This document shows positions 52,654-61,474 of a DNA stretch of 64,000 nt, in pieces (the stretch's first letter is position 1; every line of letters begins with the position of its first letter). The stretch covers positions 3,720,001 to 3,784,000 of the forward strand of contig NZ_CP050831.1 in the NCBI RefSeq assembly GCF_012113595.1, given 5' to 3'. The translations under genes and the position numbers were made by a program. Under the pieces are notes generated by a model. That model was not told the DNA's origin, did not search any database, and was given only the letters and a program-made list of their open reading frames with translations. The stretch comes from Bacteroides faecium. GTDB taxonomy: Bacteria; Bacteroidota; Bacteroidia; Bacteroidales; Bacteroidaceae.

Positions 52654-53685
52654 ATGCGATTAAGAAGACTATTATTGCCAGCTATTTTGCTGTTGGTTTC
52701 TGTTTTTGTGAAGGCACAAAAAAGTAATGAATTTACGGTGTTACAATGGAATGTGTGGCAGGAAGGTACTATGATACCGGGCGGATATGATGCTATCATC
52801 AATGAGATAGTCCGTTTGAAACCCGATTTTGTGACTTTCAGTGAAGTACGGAATTATAATAAAACGAATTTTACGGCACGTGTGTGTACATCACTTCAGG
52901 AAAAAGGATTGAAGTATTATTCTTTTTATAGCTATGACACCGGTCTGTTAAGTAAACACCCTATTACGGATTCTTTGACCGTTTTCCCAGAGAAGGACGA
53001 CCATGGAAGTATTTATCGTCTGACAAGCTCCGTGAACGGGAAAAAGGTAGCGGTTTATACGGCACACCTGGATTATCTGGATTGTGCATATTACAATGCC
53101 CGTGGTTATGACGGCTCTACATGGAAAGAAACTCAGTTACCTGCGTCAGTAGAGGAAATTTTGAAGATGAATGTAGCTTCTCAAAGGGACGACGCGATTC
53201 GTATGTTCATAGTCCAAGCTGAAAAAGACCTTGCTAACGGCTATCAGGTGATTGTAGGCGGTGACTTTAACGAACCTTCCCATCGAGACTGGATAGAGGA
53301 AAACAAGAATTTGTATGACCATAACGGTTTTGTTGTTCCCTGGACAGTAACTACTTTACTGGAAGAAGCTGGCTTTATTGACAGCTATCGCAAGATTTAT
53401 CCTAATCCTCTGACGCATCCGGGATTTACCTATCCTTCGGATAACTTGGCAAAAACTCCGGAAAAGATAACATGGGCTCCTAAAGCGGACGAACGGGACC
53501 GCATCGACTTTATCTTCTATAAAGGAAAAGGCTTGAAGGCGAAGAAAGCAGTTTTATTTGGTCCGAAAGAATCTATCGTCCGCGCCCAGCGTGTAGAGGA
53601 AACGTCAAAAGATAAGTTTATATTGCCGCTTGATGTGTGGCCGACAGATCATAAAGGATTGTTGGTGACATTCATTGGCAAATAA
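52654..53685 (+). CDS. Secreted endonuclease/exonuclease/phosphatase-family protein
   Basis: A 343-residue protein with signal peptide (to VKAQ, ~22). The EEP fold motifs are all present: VLQWNVWQEG (Asn), FVTFSEVRNY (metal Glu), YTAHLDYLD, VGGDFNEPSHRDW (catalytic Asp/Asn), DRIDFIFYKG and WPTDHKGLLV (catalytic His). The family includes DNases, sphingomyelinases and inositol phosphatases; export points to an extracytoplasmic phosphodiester or phosphate ester. It follows trkA by 29 bases and may share its transcript. The substrate cannot be told from sequence. Confidence 0.88.
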   Translation: MRLRRLLLPAILLLVSVFVKAQKSNEFTVLQWNVWQEGTMIPGGYDAIINEIVRLKPDFVTFSEVRNYNKTNFTARVCTSLQEKGLKYYSFYSYDTGLLSKHPITDSLTVFPEKDDHGSIYRLTSSVNGKKVAVYTAHLDYLDCAYYNARGYDGSTWKETQLPASVEEILKMNVASQRDDAIRMFIVQAEKDLANGYQVIVGGDFNEPSHRDWIEENKNLYDHNGFVVPWTVTTLLEEAGFIDSYRKIYPNPLTHPGFTYPSDNLAKTPEKITWAPKADERDRIDFIFYKGKGLKAKKAVLFGPKESIVRAQRVEETSKDKFILPLDVWPTDHKGLLVTFIGK

Positions 53686-53722
53686 TAAGACCTTATCGGA
53701 AATATACCTAAGACTTGTCCGG

Positions 53723-54649
53723 TTATTGTAGTTCCGGTTTGCAATGCTTAATGACCACGGGATGAAGTTTAACACTACATTTCGTGGTCGTTAAGTTTAG
53801 CTGCACAATTACACTTTGTGAGGTTTCCGGTTTTCGCTGGTCGAATACAAAATTTCCCAAGCTGTAAAAGATAGGTTTACCTTCATAGTATTCTTCTTGC
53901 TGAATGATGTGCGGGTGATGTCCGATGATAGCGTCTGCTCCGGCACGGATAAGCAGATGTGCCCCTTTTCTTTGGGAAAGGGTAGGTAAGCGTTGATATT
54001 CCACTCCCCAATGGAGAACAACTATTACATAGCTTTCGGGATTCTGCCGTTTGAAGTTTCTTATTTCTGCTTCCAATTCTTCTATAGGTTGTTGGCAGAC
54101 ACCGGGACTATTTTCCAGATATACCCAGTTTTCCAAAGGGAGCATTACAGAATTATAGAGGACTACTTTTATCTTTTTTTTCTGGATGAGTATAGGTTGG
54201 CAACTTTCGGAAGCAGTCTCTCCATAACCTATCGGAGTGATTCCGGCGGATAGAAGATGATGATAAGTATCTGTTAATCCGCTTCGTCCCTGGTCCATGG
54301 TATGATTGTTTGCCATAGTGGCATGAGTGATACCAGCTTGGGCTAAAGCCTCCGCCCATATCGGTTCGGCACGGAAGATGTATTTTTTGTGCAGTGGTGA
54401 ACGAACGGAAGTTACAGGACATTCCAAATTGATGACTGTTGCATCCAAGGAACGAAAAAGAGGTGTTACCGATTCAAACAAATGCTCGATACCCTTTTTC
54501 TGAATTTGCTGGCGTACACCTCTGTCCAGAAGAACATCTCCCGTAAAAGCGACTGAGAGACATTCTTCCGAAGGGTGTTGACAGGCAGTCAGCATTAATA
54601 ATGCTATTACGATACAACCTGTTATCCGGCTAATCCTGTGAAAGTTCAT
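53723..54649 (-). CDS. CapA-family lipoprotein (metallophosphatase fold)
   Basis: I place the start at the ATG at 54649 (308 residues), whose A is the last base of the upstream stop (TAATG), a coupling arrangement; a TTG two codons earlier is less likely. Lipobox LTAC at Cys23. The PGA_cap/CapA motifs are visible: AFTGDVLLDRGV, VINLECPVT, MANNHTMDQG, VLHWGVEYQ and GHHPHIIQ, then FYSLGNFVFD. CapA proteins share a calcineurin-like metallophosphatase fold and take part in poly-gamma-glutamate capsule export in Bacillus; in Bacteroides no such capsule is known, so the substrate is open. Confidence 0.88.
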   Translation of the reverse strand: MNFHRISRITGCIVIALLMLTACQHPSEECLSVAFTGDVLLDRGVRQQIQKKGIEHLFESVTPLFRSLDATVINLECPVTSVRSPLHKKYIFRAEPIWAEALAQAGITHATMANNHTMDQGRSGLTDTYHHLLSAGITPIGYGETASESCQPILIQKKKIKVVLYNSVMLPLENWVYLENSPGVCQQPIEELEAEIRNFKRQNPESYVIVVLHWGVEYQRLPTLSQRKGAHLLIRAGADAIIGHHPHIIQQEEYYEGKPIFYSLGNFVFDQRKPETSQSVIVQLNLTTTKCSVKLHPVVIKHCKPELQ

Positions 54650-57090
54650 TAGCAACCGGAGCTATAAAAGATTCTATCATTGACATGAGGCTCTTTCTCT
54701 ATCAGGATATTTTTCATCCATTCCGGTACAGCAGGTGCTTTTTTTTCTTCCAGCATTTTCTGCCATTCTTCGTCAGTAAGCCTTTTGTCTAACGGCTGGA
54801 CAAACTCATAATAACTGAAGGTAGCGCCACGAGTGAGGTAGAGATTGCCTTCTATTTCTACTACTACATAAATGTTGTTGGCGTTTCCTGTTGCAACGTG
54901 CAGTATACCGTTCTTATTGCAGCCCACTATATTACGGGTGTAGATATCGGCAACTACAGCTATCGACTTGTCCGGTCCTTGTACTAATGACCAGTTATCC
55001 AAATGTAAATCGGGGTCAATAACAGATAGGGTAAAGTATTCAATGCTGCTACCCATATACTCGAGCGTCCGGTATTCCGGTTCTGTAAGTTTTTCACCCC
55101 TCAATTCTTTTTCGGTTACTTGAATCAAAAAGTTAATATAATCGTTGAGTTGTTCGGTCTTTCCTTTCAAGTCGTCAGTCAGGCAGTTGCTCTGTTGTAA
55201 GATTAAGCGGGTTGCCAGAAGAATGTTTGACATTTTTTTCCAGAAAGGCAGATTGGGTTCTACATACCCTACTACAATTGGGTCGGGAGGTCCGGCGCCT
55301 CCACATTCTGCTGCCATTGGCTGTTCTCCGTAGAGTATGGCATCATGTTTCAGTTCTACCCAGGATGCCAGGGCGGTATTCAAGTTCTTATATCCCCATT
55401 CGGGCGTTTGCATGAATCCCGGATTATTTTTGTCCGTTTGTTGCATGGTGAACAAGCTTTTCATCCATAGTTCATAGGCTGAAACCTGTGTGGGCTTAGT
55501 CGTCTTGAATTTATCTTTCAGCTTCTGCAATTCTTTGGAATATTCGCTCCAGTTATCTGGTTCTTTGTAAAAGTCGGTCAGCAAGGTTTCAGCAGAACTT
55601 ACTCCGAAGGCTGCAAATACATCCAAGCCTTTCGGATAGGCTCGTTGGCTATTGGGATTGACATCTACCAACTCTTGAATCACTTCATTGTCTGCGAGAT
55701 ACCGCTGCGGCATAAAGTTTATTTTATCCCGGCAAGAGACTTCTATTTTGGGCTTTATTTTGTTTTTTCGTTTGGCTAAATCAACAAGAGCTTGGTTTAC
55801 TTTCTCTATTTGTTCCGGTGCCAGTGCATCTTCAATATGTCCGGCATTATTCTTTTCCAGGATTTGGGCGATATCAGAGATAGACAGGTTGTCAGTTTCC
55901 CCCATTAGGAAGGTAAGCGGAGTATAGATACGTTGATACAGTTCTTTCAGTGGCGTTTTATCAGCACTTTTATAGGTACAAAGTACGGCTGCCTGAAAGA
56001 TGGCATGTTTTAATTGCTCTTGTTGTTCTCTGCAAAAACAAGCTGTCTGAAGCCACATCATCGCTTTGAAGTATGCCTGTAATTGCGGTTCTCGTGTATA
56101 ATGTCCGCGAGGTTTGAAAAGACTATACGGGAAATATGCATCCTTGTATGAAAGAAATTCGGAGAAGTTGTCTTCTTGTGCATTAATACGTTTTATTTCC
56201 TCCTGATATTCTTTTTCATATTTGGCGGGGACTGTAATCGTTTTATTCGTCAGCAGATAATAAGGAATGGCATAGAAGGTAGCTGCATATTCCGCCATAT
56301 CTTTCAGTGACTCGTCTTCCGTCTGTTCAGCCTGTTTCACACAGGTTTCATTGAAGTATCGGCACAGTGTTTCAAGTGTGGGGATGATATGTTGTTTTTC
56401 CAGACTTTTCAGGATATAGGAAAAATACATATGAAATGCTTGCAAATACAGGTCGGTGGTGATAAAGTTAGGCACTTGGCGATAGTCATTTTCTTCGTAG
56501 GCATGAAATAACTGTAAATTGTTACCTTCTGTTATGACGAAATTGTTCTGTTGTAATTTATCCAGCAGCTCTTGGTCGAGATTCTCGAATTGGAACAGAT
56601 TGACGATGTTGTCCGTATTTCCCAAATAGTAGGAATCTCGTTGCGTGAATTGTTGTTGGCGTAATTCTGTCATGCGTGCATCAACGCGCTCTACGAAAGT
56701 TTTTTCTTCGGGGGTAAGGTTGACTTCCTCATAACTTTCGGGGAACTTTATATTCGGGTCTATATTATCCCATAAACTCCATACAAGTTCACTGTACCAT
56801 TTCGTATTGGCGGAGAAAAAAGCATTAATATCTGCTTCCATGAAATGATAGCCGTGCATAGCATACGGATAACTACGCAATAACCGCAGTTCCTGAAAAG
56901 AGTAACGGCTGATATCCTGCTTCAAATCAATAGATTGGGGCAGAACAGTATCAGTCAACAACCAGGAAGTGGAACGTGCAACTGTATCTGTCTGTACAGA
57001 CACAGATGTCGTTTGGTTACTTTTGTTTTTATTCTTGCATCCGCAGAGAACAAGTAACAGCGTACAGGTGAATAATAATAGTTGTTTCAT
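54649..57090 (-). CDS. DUF3160 lipoprotein
   Basis: An 813-residue lipoprotein (lipobox VLCGC, Cys18) followed by a Lys/Asn-rich linker. The body is helical and matches the DUF3160 family, with conserved blocks such as PNFITTDLYLQAFHMYFSYI, LLTDFYKEPDNW, SWVELKHDAILYGEQPMAAE and CGGAGPPDPIVVGYVEPNLP. No catalytic pattern is known to me. It overlaps the CapA-like gene by one base (TAATG) and starts 47 bases downstream of the small lipoprotein gene, so the three are likely one envelope operon. Function unknown. Confidence 0.85.
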   Translation of the reverse strand: MKQLLLFTCTLLLVLCGCKNKNKSNQTTSVSVQTDTVARSTSWLLTDTVLPQSIDLKQDISRYSFQELRLLRSYPYAMHGYHFMEADINAFFSANTKWYSELVWSLWDNIDPNIKFPESYEEVNLTPEEKTFVERVDARMTELRQQQFTQRDSYYLGNTDNIVNLFQFENLDQELLDKLQQNNFVITEGNNLQLFHAYEENDYRQVPNFITTDLYLQAFHMYFSYILKSLEKQHIIPTLETLCRYFNETCVKQAEQTEDESLKDMAEYAATFYAIPYYLLTNKTITVPAKYEKEYQEEIKRINAQEDNFSEFLSYKDAYFPYSLFKPRGHYTREPQLQAYFKAMMWLQTACFCREQQEQLKHAIFQAAVLCTYKSADKTPLKELYQRIYTPLTFLMGETDNLSISDIAQILEKNNAGHIEDALAPEQIEKVNQALVDLAKRKNKIKPKIEVSCRDKINFMPQRYLADNEVIQELVDVNPNSQRAYPKGLDVFAAFGVSSAETLLTDFYKEPDNWSEYSKELQKLKDKFKTTKPTQVSAYELWMKSLFTMQQTDKNNPGFMQTPEWGYKNLNTALASWVELKHDAILYGEQPMAAECGGAGPPDPIVVGYVEPNLPFWKKMSNILLATRLILQQSNCLTDDLKGKTEQLNDYINFLIQVTEKELRGEKLTEPEYRTLEYMGSSIEYFTLSVIDPDLHLDNWSLVQGPDKSIAVVADIYTRNIVGCNKNGILHVATGNANNIYVVVEIEGNLYLTRGATFSYYEFVQPLDKRLTDEEWQKMLEEKKAPAVPEWMKNILIEKEPHVNDRIFYSSGC

Positions 57091-57137
57091 GTTTATTTAT
57101 ATTCTATTAATGGCTCTGTATGTTAAGATAATATCAC

Positions 57138-57692
57138 TTAATGTTTGAGAATACGTACAGCCTCTCGTTTTTCAACTTCTCGTTTCAGATATCGTTTGAA
57201 GTCCAGACCGAATCCTCTCCATATATATTCTGCAATTAGAAAATTCCCGCTACGTTCCCGTTCCATAGTTCGTATTCGTACGGGAGTTTCTTCACGGACG
57301 ATTCTAAAGTCTTCCAATGGCTGCGCTACTCTTGAACCCAACCAAAGCGGGCGGATATAAGCCTCATCTGCAATCCGGTAGATAAATAATCGTTTGTTCG
57401 GTTTAGGGTCAAACCTTGTCGGTTTGATAACTCCGACTACGATTTCGGGCACACCGTTTCCTGTGATATCTCCGTAATCGAATTGATAGACAGGGTAGGG
57501 CAATTTCCATGTAGAGTGACTGGGACGGTCTGTGTTTAGGCGGATAACATAGAGTGAGTCGGATTCTCTATTCAGGGATACTTCCAAGTGTCTCTGTACA
57601 ACTTTCCATTCAAACCTGTTGGTATCTTTGCGGCATGAACAGAATATGGGCAATAACCCTGTTAGGATAAGGAAATAAATCCTGTGTGACAT
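57138..57692 (-). CDS. Small lipoprotein of unknown function
   Basis: I choose the ATG at 57692 (184 residues, MSHRIYFLILTGLLPIFCSC), because it begins a clear lipoprotein signal; the open frame extends to 57839 but its first part has no signal and overlaps a terminator. After the lipid Cys the protein has an FG-GAP-like piece, YQFDYGDITGNGVPEIVVGV, and a basic C-terminus. A -7 box (57713-57720) sits 21 bases upstream of the chosen start, which supports it. Not recognised otherwise. Confidence 0.65.
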   Translation of the reverse strand: MSHRIYFLILTGLLPIFCSCRKDTNRFEWKVVQRHLEVSLNRESDSLYVIRLNTDRPSHSTWKLPYPVYQFDYGDITGNGVPEIVVGVIKPTRFDPKPNKRLFIYRIADEAYIRPLWLGSRVAQPLEDFRIVREETPVRIRTMERERSGNFLIAEYIWRGFGLDFKRYLKREVEKREAVRILKH

Positions 57693-57712
57693 ATCCGTGA
57701 CTTTTTCTCTTG

Positions 57713-57720
57713 CAAAGATA
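57713..57720 (-). promoter_or_regulatory. Probable -7 box of the small lipoprotein/DUF3160/CapA operon
   Basis: TATCTTTG on the - strand (TAnnTTTG), 21 bases before the ATG at 57692. The -33 element is not recognisable. Confidence 0.5.
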
Positions 57721-57791
57721 GATATTAACTTGTATTTATAAAGTCCTTTTCTTGTAAAAGTAGAATTCCTGTATGGATTTATAATTAAAAA

Positions 57792-57831
57792 AACCACCAG
57801 ATTACTTCCTGTAGGAGTGAATCTGGTGGTT
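57792..57831 (-). terminator. Terminator after the GH2 gene (galactan locus end)
   Basis: AACCACCAGATT (57792-57803) with AATCTGGTGGTT (57820-57831), perfect 12-bp stem, 16-base loop. On the - strand it is followed by TTTTTAATTA, so it ends the galactan operon 25 bases after the GH2 stop. Confidence 0.88.
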
Positions 57832-57855
57832 ATACTCAATATTGTTTGGTATGTA

Positions 57856-60303
57856 TTATTTCGTTTGAATACGAATATTTCCAGCTTTCACACCGCTTGC
57901 CTTGGCAGTCAGTACAATTTCTCCGGCTGTCTCATCTGTCTGTACAATGGCTGTCAACATTCCGTAGAAAGCGTGCATCTTCGGGAGATGGAATTGTTCC
58001 AGATTGGTGGGGTCTCCATTGGCTACTGCCCGGAATTTCCCGGATCCTTTTACAGAGAAGTTTATCAGGCGGCTGTCGGCAGGGCAGAGGTTACCGTCTT
58101 TGTCTACTACTTTCACAGTGACATAAGCCAAGTCTTTTCCGTCAGCAGCCAGTTCGTTGCGGTTGCTGACCAATTCGATATGATGAGGCTTTCCGGCAGT
58201 GCGGACTGTCTTTTCTGCTGCAACTTTTCCGTCTTTGTTATAGGCTACTACTTTAACTTTGCCCGGTTCATATACAGCATCCATCCACATCAAGCGGTAA
58301 CGGCTTTTCAAGGAACTGTTGTTCTTGCTTTGTTTGCCATAGCTTTTTCCGTTGATAAACAGTTCGGCTGTCGGGTAGTTGGTATATACGAATACCGGAG
58401 TTACTTCACCTTCACGTCCCGGCCAAGTCCAATGAGGAAGAATATGCAGCGTCTCTGCATTTTTGTTCCATACGCTACGATAGAGATAGTAACGGTCTTT
58501 AGGAATACTGGCAAGGTCGATAATGCCAAACATGGAACTATGATTCGGCCATGAATCGACATCATAAGGTGAAGGTTCGCCCAAGTAATCGAATCCTGTC
58601 CATACGAATTGCCCGATAGTCCAGTGGTTATCATCGGCCAAGGCGAAATCTTCATCCGGAATATTCGACCACGGACATGCTTCCACGTCATACGAAGAAC
58701 ATTGATGGTCTTCATATTTAGCGCCTTTCTTATCTTCCACCGGGAATTTATAGACTCCTCTTGAACTGACGGTAGAAGCAGTTTCACTACCCAAAATCAG
58801 GTTCTGCGGAAGCTGGTCATAAGATTCTTTATAACGTTGTGTACGATAATTAAGTCCCGGAATGTCAATCATAGCCGCAAAGCCGTTGGCAAGTACGCAA
58901 GTTACCTGATCCATTCCGCAAGTCACAGGACGAGTCGGGTCTTCACGGTGGCAGATGTCCTGCAAGAACTTAGCCACTTTATAACCGACGGGGCTGCATT
59001 GAGTAGGCACTTCATTGCCGATACTCCACATCACTACACAAGGATTATTGCGGTAATTGTGAAGCATATTCACCATGTCGCGTTCCGCCCATTCGTCGAA
59101 ATAACGGTGGTAACCGTTGTCACATTTGGCAATGTCCCATTCGTCGAACGGTTCAATCATCATCATAAATCCCATTTCGTCACATAATTCAACGAGTTCG
59201 GGAGCCGGCATGTTATGTGATGTACGGACAGCGTCACAACCCATATCTTTCAAAAGAGTAAGTTGGTGGCGGAGTGCCGCTACATTGATAGCCGCTCCCA
59301 ATGGACCTAAATCGTGATGATTGCATACTCCCTGGAATTTACGGTGTTCTCCGTTCAGGTAGAAACCTTTATCGGCGATGTATTCGATGCTACGGATACC
59401 GAAACGGGTAGTATATGTATCTACCAGCTTGTTGTCTGCATAGATTTTGGAAACCGCTTTGTAGAGTGACGGGCTTTCCGGTGACCAGAGCTCAGGTGCA
59501 TTTACAATGAAATTCTGTTCAAACGGCTGCCCGTGATTGATACGGCTTGTATTCTCTTTGCGGGTAACTACCTTTCCGTCCGGAGCAAGAATATCCGTCT
59601 CTATGCGGATTTGCGTTTTCTCACCGGCGTTGTCTATCTTCGTCTGCAGGCGTACGGCTGCAAATTCCTTGCTCACGTGAGGAGTTGTAATCTGTGTTCC
59701 CCATACAGGCACGTGGACTTTATCAGTAACAATCAAGTGCACGTTGCGATACAAGCCCGCTCCCGGATACCAGCGCGAAGACTGCGGACGATTTTCCAGA
59801 CGTACGGCCAGTATATTACTCTTTCCGTCTTTATTCAGGAAAGGAGTGACGTTGCAATGGAAAGAATTGTAACCGAAAGGCCAGAAACAAGCTTCTTTGC
59901 CATTCACATAGACACGGGCTTCACTCATGGCGCCGTCGAAGAGCAGGGTTACTTCCTTGTCGGCAGGAGTATCAAAACTCGTGCGATACCAACCGGAGCC
60001 TACATAAGGTAGTCCCCCGGTACGTCCTGTTTTCAAGGATGCCTTTTTCTCGAAGTTCTGTGTGACGGCAACATTCTGAAGGTCGTTATTCATGTCGAAA
60101 GGACCGAAAATAGCCCAGTCGTGCGGAATGACGACCGATTCCCATTTTGTGTCATTAAACTCCGGCTGACTAGCCTCTTTAAAATCTCCTTTACTGAACT
60201 TCCAGTTCTTTTCGAGCAGCGTCTCACTGCGTTGCGCTTGCAGGCTGCAAGCGGCTCCCATCAAAAGTACAGCTACTAACTGTTTTTGGTGTTTCATATT
60301 CAT
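57856..60303 (-). CDS. GH2 beta-galactosidase (pectic galactan locus)
   Basis: An 815-residue periplasmic enzyme with signal peptide (to LQAQ, ~24). Domains: jelly-roll sugar-binding (~30-190), Ig-like (~200-305), TIM barrel (~310-590), then C-terminal Ig-like domains (DUF4982-like start YTNYPTAELFINGKSYGKQS). Acid/base E431 in WSIGNEVPTQ and nucleophile E507 in LILGSETAST are intact. Placed directly after the GH53 endo-galactanase, it should remove galactose from beta-1,4-galacto-oligosaccharides. The order matches the B. thetaiotaomicron galactan locus (BT4667 as I recall). The 65-base gap upstream holds only a near -7 box, TATCTTTA, at 60341-60348. Confidence 0.92.
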   Translation of the reverse strand: MNMKHQKQLVAVLLMGAACSLQAQRSETLLEKNWKFSKGDFKEASQPEFNDTKWESVVIPHDWAIFGPFDMNNDLQNVAVTQNFEKKASLKTGRTGGLPYVGSGWYRTSFDTPADKEVTLLFDGAMSEARVYVNGKEACFWPFGYNSFHCNVTPFLNKDGKSNILAVRLENRPQSSRWYPGAGLYRNVHLIVTDKVHVPVWGTQITTPHVSKEFAAVRLQTKIDNAGEKTQIRIETDILAPDGKVVTRKENTSRINHGQPFEQNFIVNAPELWSPESPSLYKAVSKIYADNKLVDTYTTRFGIRSIEYIADKGFYLNGEHRKFQGVCNHHDLGPLGAAINVAALRHQLTLLKDMGCDAVRTSHNMPAPELVELCDEMGFMMMIEPFDEWDIAKCDNGYHRYFDEWAERDMVNMLHNYRNNPCVVMWSIGNEVPTQCSPVGYKVAKFLQDICHREDPTRPVTCGMDQVTCVLANGFAAMIDIPGLNYRTQRYKESYDQLPQNLILGSETASTVSSRGVYKFPVEDKKGAKYEDHQCSSYDVEACPWSNIPDEDFALADDNHWTIGQFVWTGFDYLGEPSPYDVDSWPNHSSMFGIIDLASIPKDRYYLYRSVWNKNAETLHILPHWTWPGREGEVTPVFVYTNYPTAELFINGKSYGKQSKNNSSLKSRYRLMWMDAVYEPGKVKVVAYNKDGKVAAEKTVRTAGKPHHIELVSNRNELAADGKDLAYVTVKVVDKDGNLCPADSRLINFSVKGSGKFRAVANGDPTNLEQFHLPKMHAFYGMLTAIVQTDETAGEIVLTAKASGVKAGNIRIQTK

Positions 60304-60368
60304 TTTCGCTTTTCAGGTATAAATAATTTTGGATTCGGGGTAAAGATATAAAAAAGCTTCCAATAAAT

Positions 60369-61469
60369 TTATCTCTTAAAGGCATTAAATGAATGAGTGG
60401 GTTTGCCGCTGTCGTCAAACATCCCTTTGCTATAACCTTTCCAATTCCCGTAACATTGAGGTTCCCAGGTAAATACCCCCAGGCATTGCTCTACTTCTTT
60501 GGCTTTGGTAACAAAGTCTGTATAGAAGGCTTCCGCTTCTTCGTAATCCCAACTGATACCGATTTCGCACATCATTACTGGAGTATTGTATTTGGCTATT
60601 AACGCTTTCATATTGGCGATGCAAGCGTCGTTCATCGCTTCCCAGTCGTCCGGTGTATGCCCGTCTTCGGTTGATATGTCCGGATAAAGTGACATACCGA
60701 TAATGTCCCATTTTGCATTGTTTTCGTACAGGTAGCCGAAGATACGATTGTACAGGCTGGCATCATTTCCCTTGTCGAGATGAACAATAACCTTGGCTTC
60801 CGGGTAGACCTCTTTTACTGCATCGTAACCGGCTGTGACAAAGCCTGCGAAATTAATTCTTCCCTCTTCACTTGTGGTTTGCCCGGTAGGGAACAGCATT
60901 CCTTGGTGTGTTTCGTTACCTACTTGCACCCATTCTACATCAATTCCTTTCTCTTTCAATGCGTTGAGCACATCCTTCGTGTGGTCGGCGATAGCTTGCT
61001 TCAATTGCTCTACGGAGTAATCCGCCCATGCCTTGGGCTTGGCTTGCTGTCCGGGGTCAGCCCAACGGTCGCTGTAATGGAAATCAATCATGATGCGGTA
61101 ACCCAGGTTGTGCGCTCTCCATGCTTTGAGCAATACATCTCCCTTGTTGCACCAGCCTCTCACATCGTCAGTGTCATTCTCCGGGTTTACCCATACACGC
61201 AGGCGGATGGCGTTCATTCCCAAATCACGCAACAGGTACATACATTCCTGTTCTTTTTCTTCGGCAGTATAGAATTTATATCCGGAACTTTCCATTTCCG
61301 TCAACCAACTGACGTCGGCCCCTCTGGCGAAACCTGACATGTCATAAGTTACTTCTTCCTTTTCCGGGAAAGTCGGCGTGTCGTTATCATCGCTGCAAGC
61401 GGTGAAGAGGCTTCCGCCAAGCAGGGCGGAAGCTATAAATAGAATCTGTTTAAATCGTTTCATTGTCAT
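60369..61469 (-). CDS. GH53 endo-beta-1,4-galactanase lipoprotein
   Basis: A 366-residue lipoprotein (lipobox FTAC, Cys25) with an acidic DDND linker consistent with surface display. TIM-barrel GH53 motifs: GFARGADVSWL at the start, NAIRLRVWVNP, MIDFHYSDRWADPG, acid/base E186 in WVQVGNETHQGM and nucleophile E302 in MMCEIGIS. It should cut pectic galactan (rhamnogalacturonan I side chains) outside the cell before import. Encoded six bases after the SusE-like gene. Synteny with B. thetaiotaomicron BT4668 as I recall. Confidence 0.93.
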   Translation of the reverse strand: MTMKRFKQILFIASALLGGSLFTACSDDNDTPTFPEKEEVTYDMSGFARGADVSWLTEMESSGYKFYTAEEKEQECMYLLRDLGMNAIRLRVWVNPENDTDDVRGWCNKGDVLLKAWRAHNLGYRIMIDFHYSDRWADPGQQAKPKAWADYSVEQLKQAIADHTKDVLNALKEKGIDVEWVQVGNETHQGMLFPTGQTTSEEGRINFAGFVTAGYDAVKEVYPEAKVIVHLDKGNDASLYNRIFGYLYENNAKWDIIGMSLYPDISTEDGHTPDDWEAMNDACIANMKALIAKYNTPVMMCEIGISWDYEEAEAFYTDFVTKAKEVEQCLGVFTWEPQCYGNWKGYSKGMFDDSGKPTHSFNAFKR

Positions 61470-61474
61470 TTTTA

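Noticed and set aside
57693..57839. Longer N-terminus for the small lipoprotein
   Set aside because: It would hide the lipoprotein signal inside the protein and run into the GH2 terminator; the -7 box lies inside this stretch.
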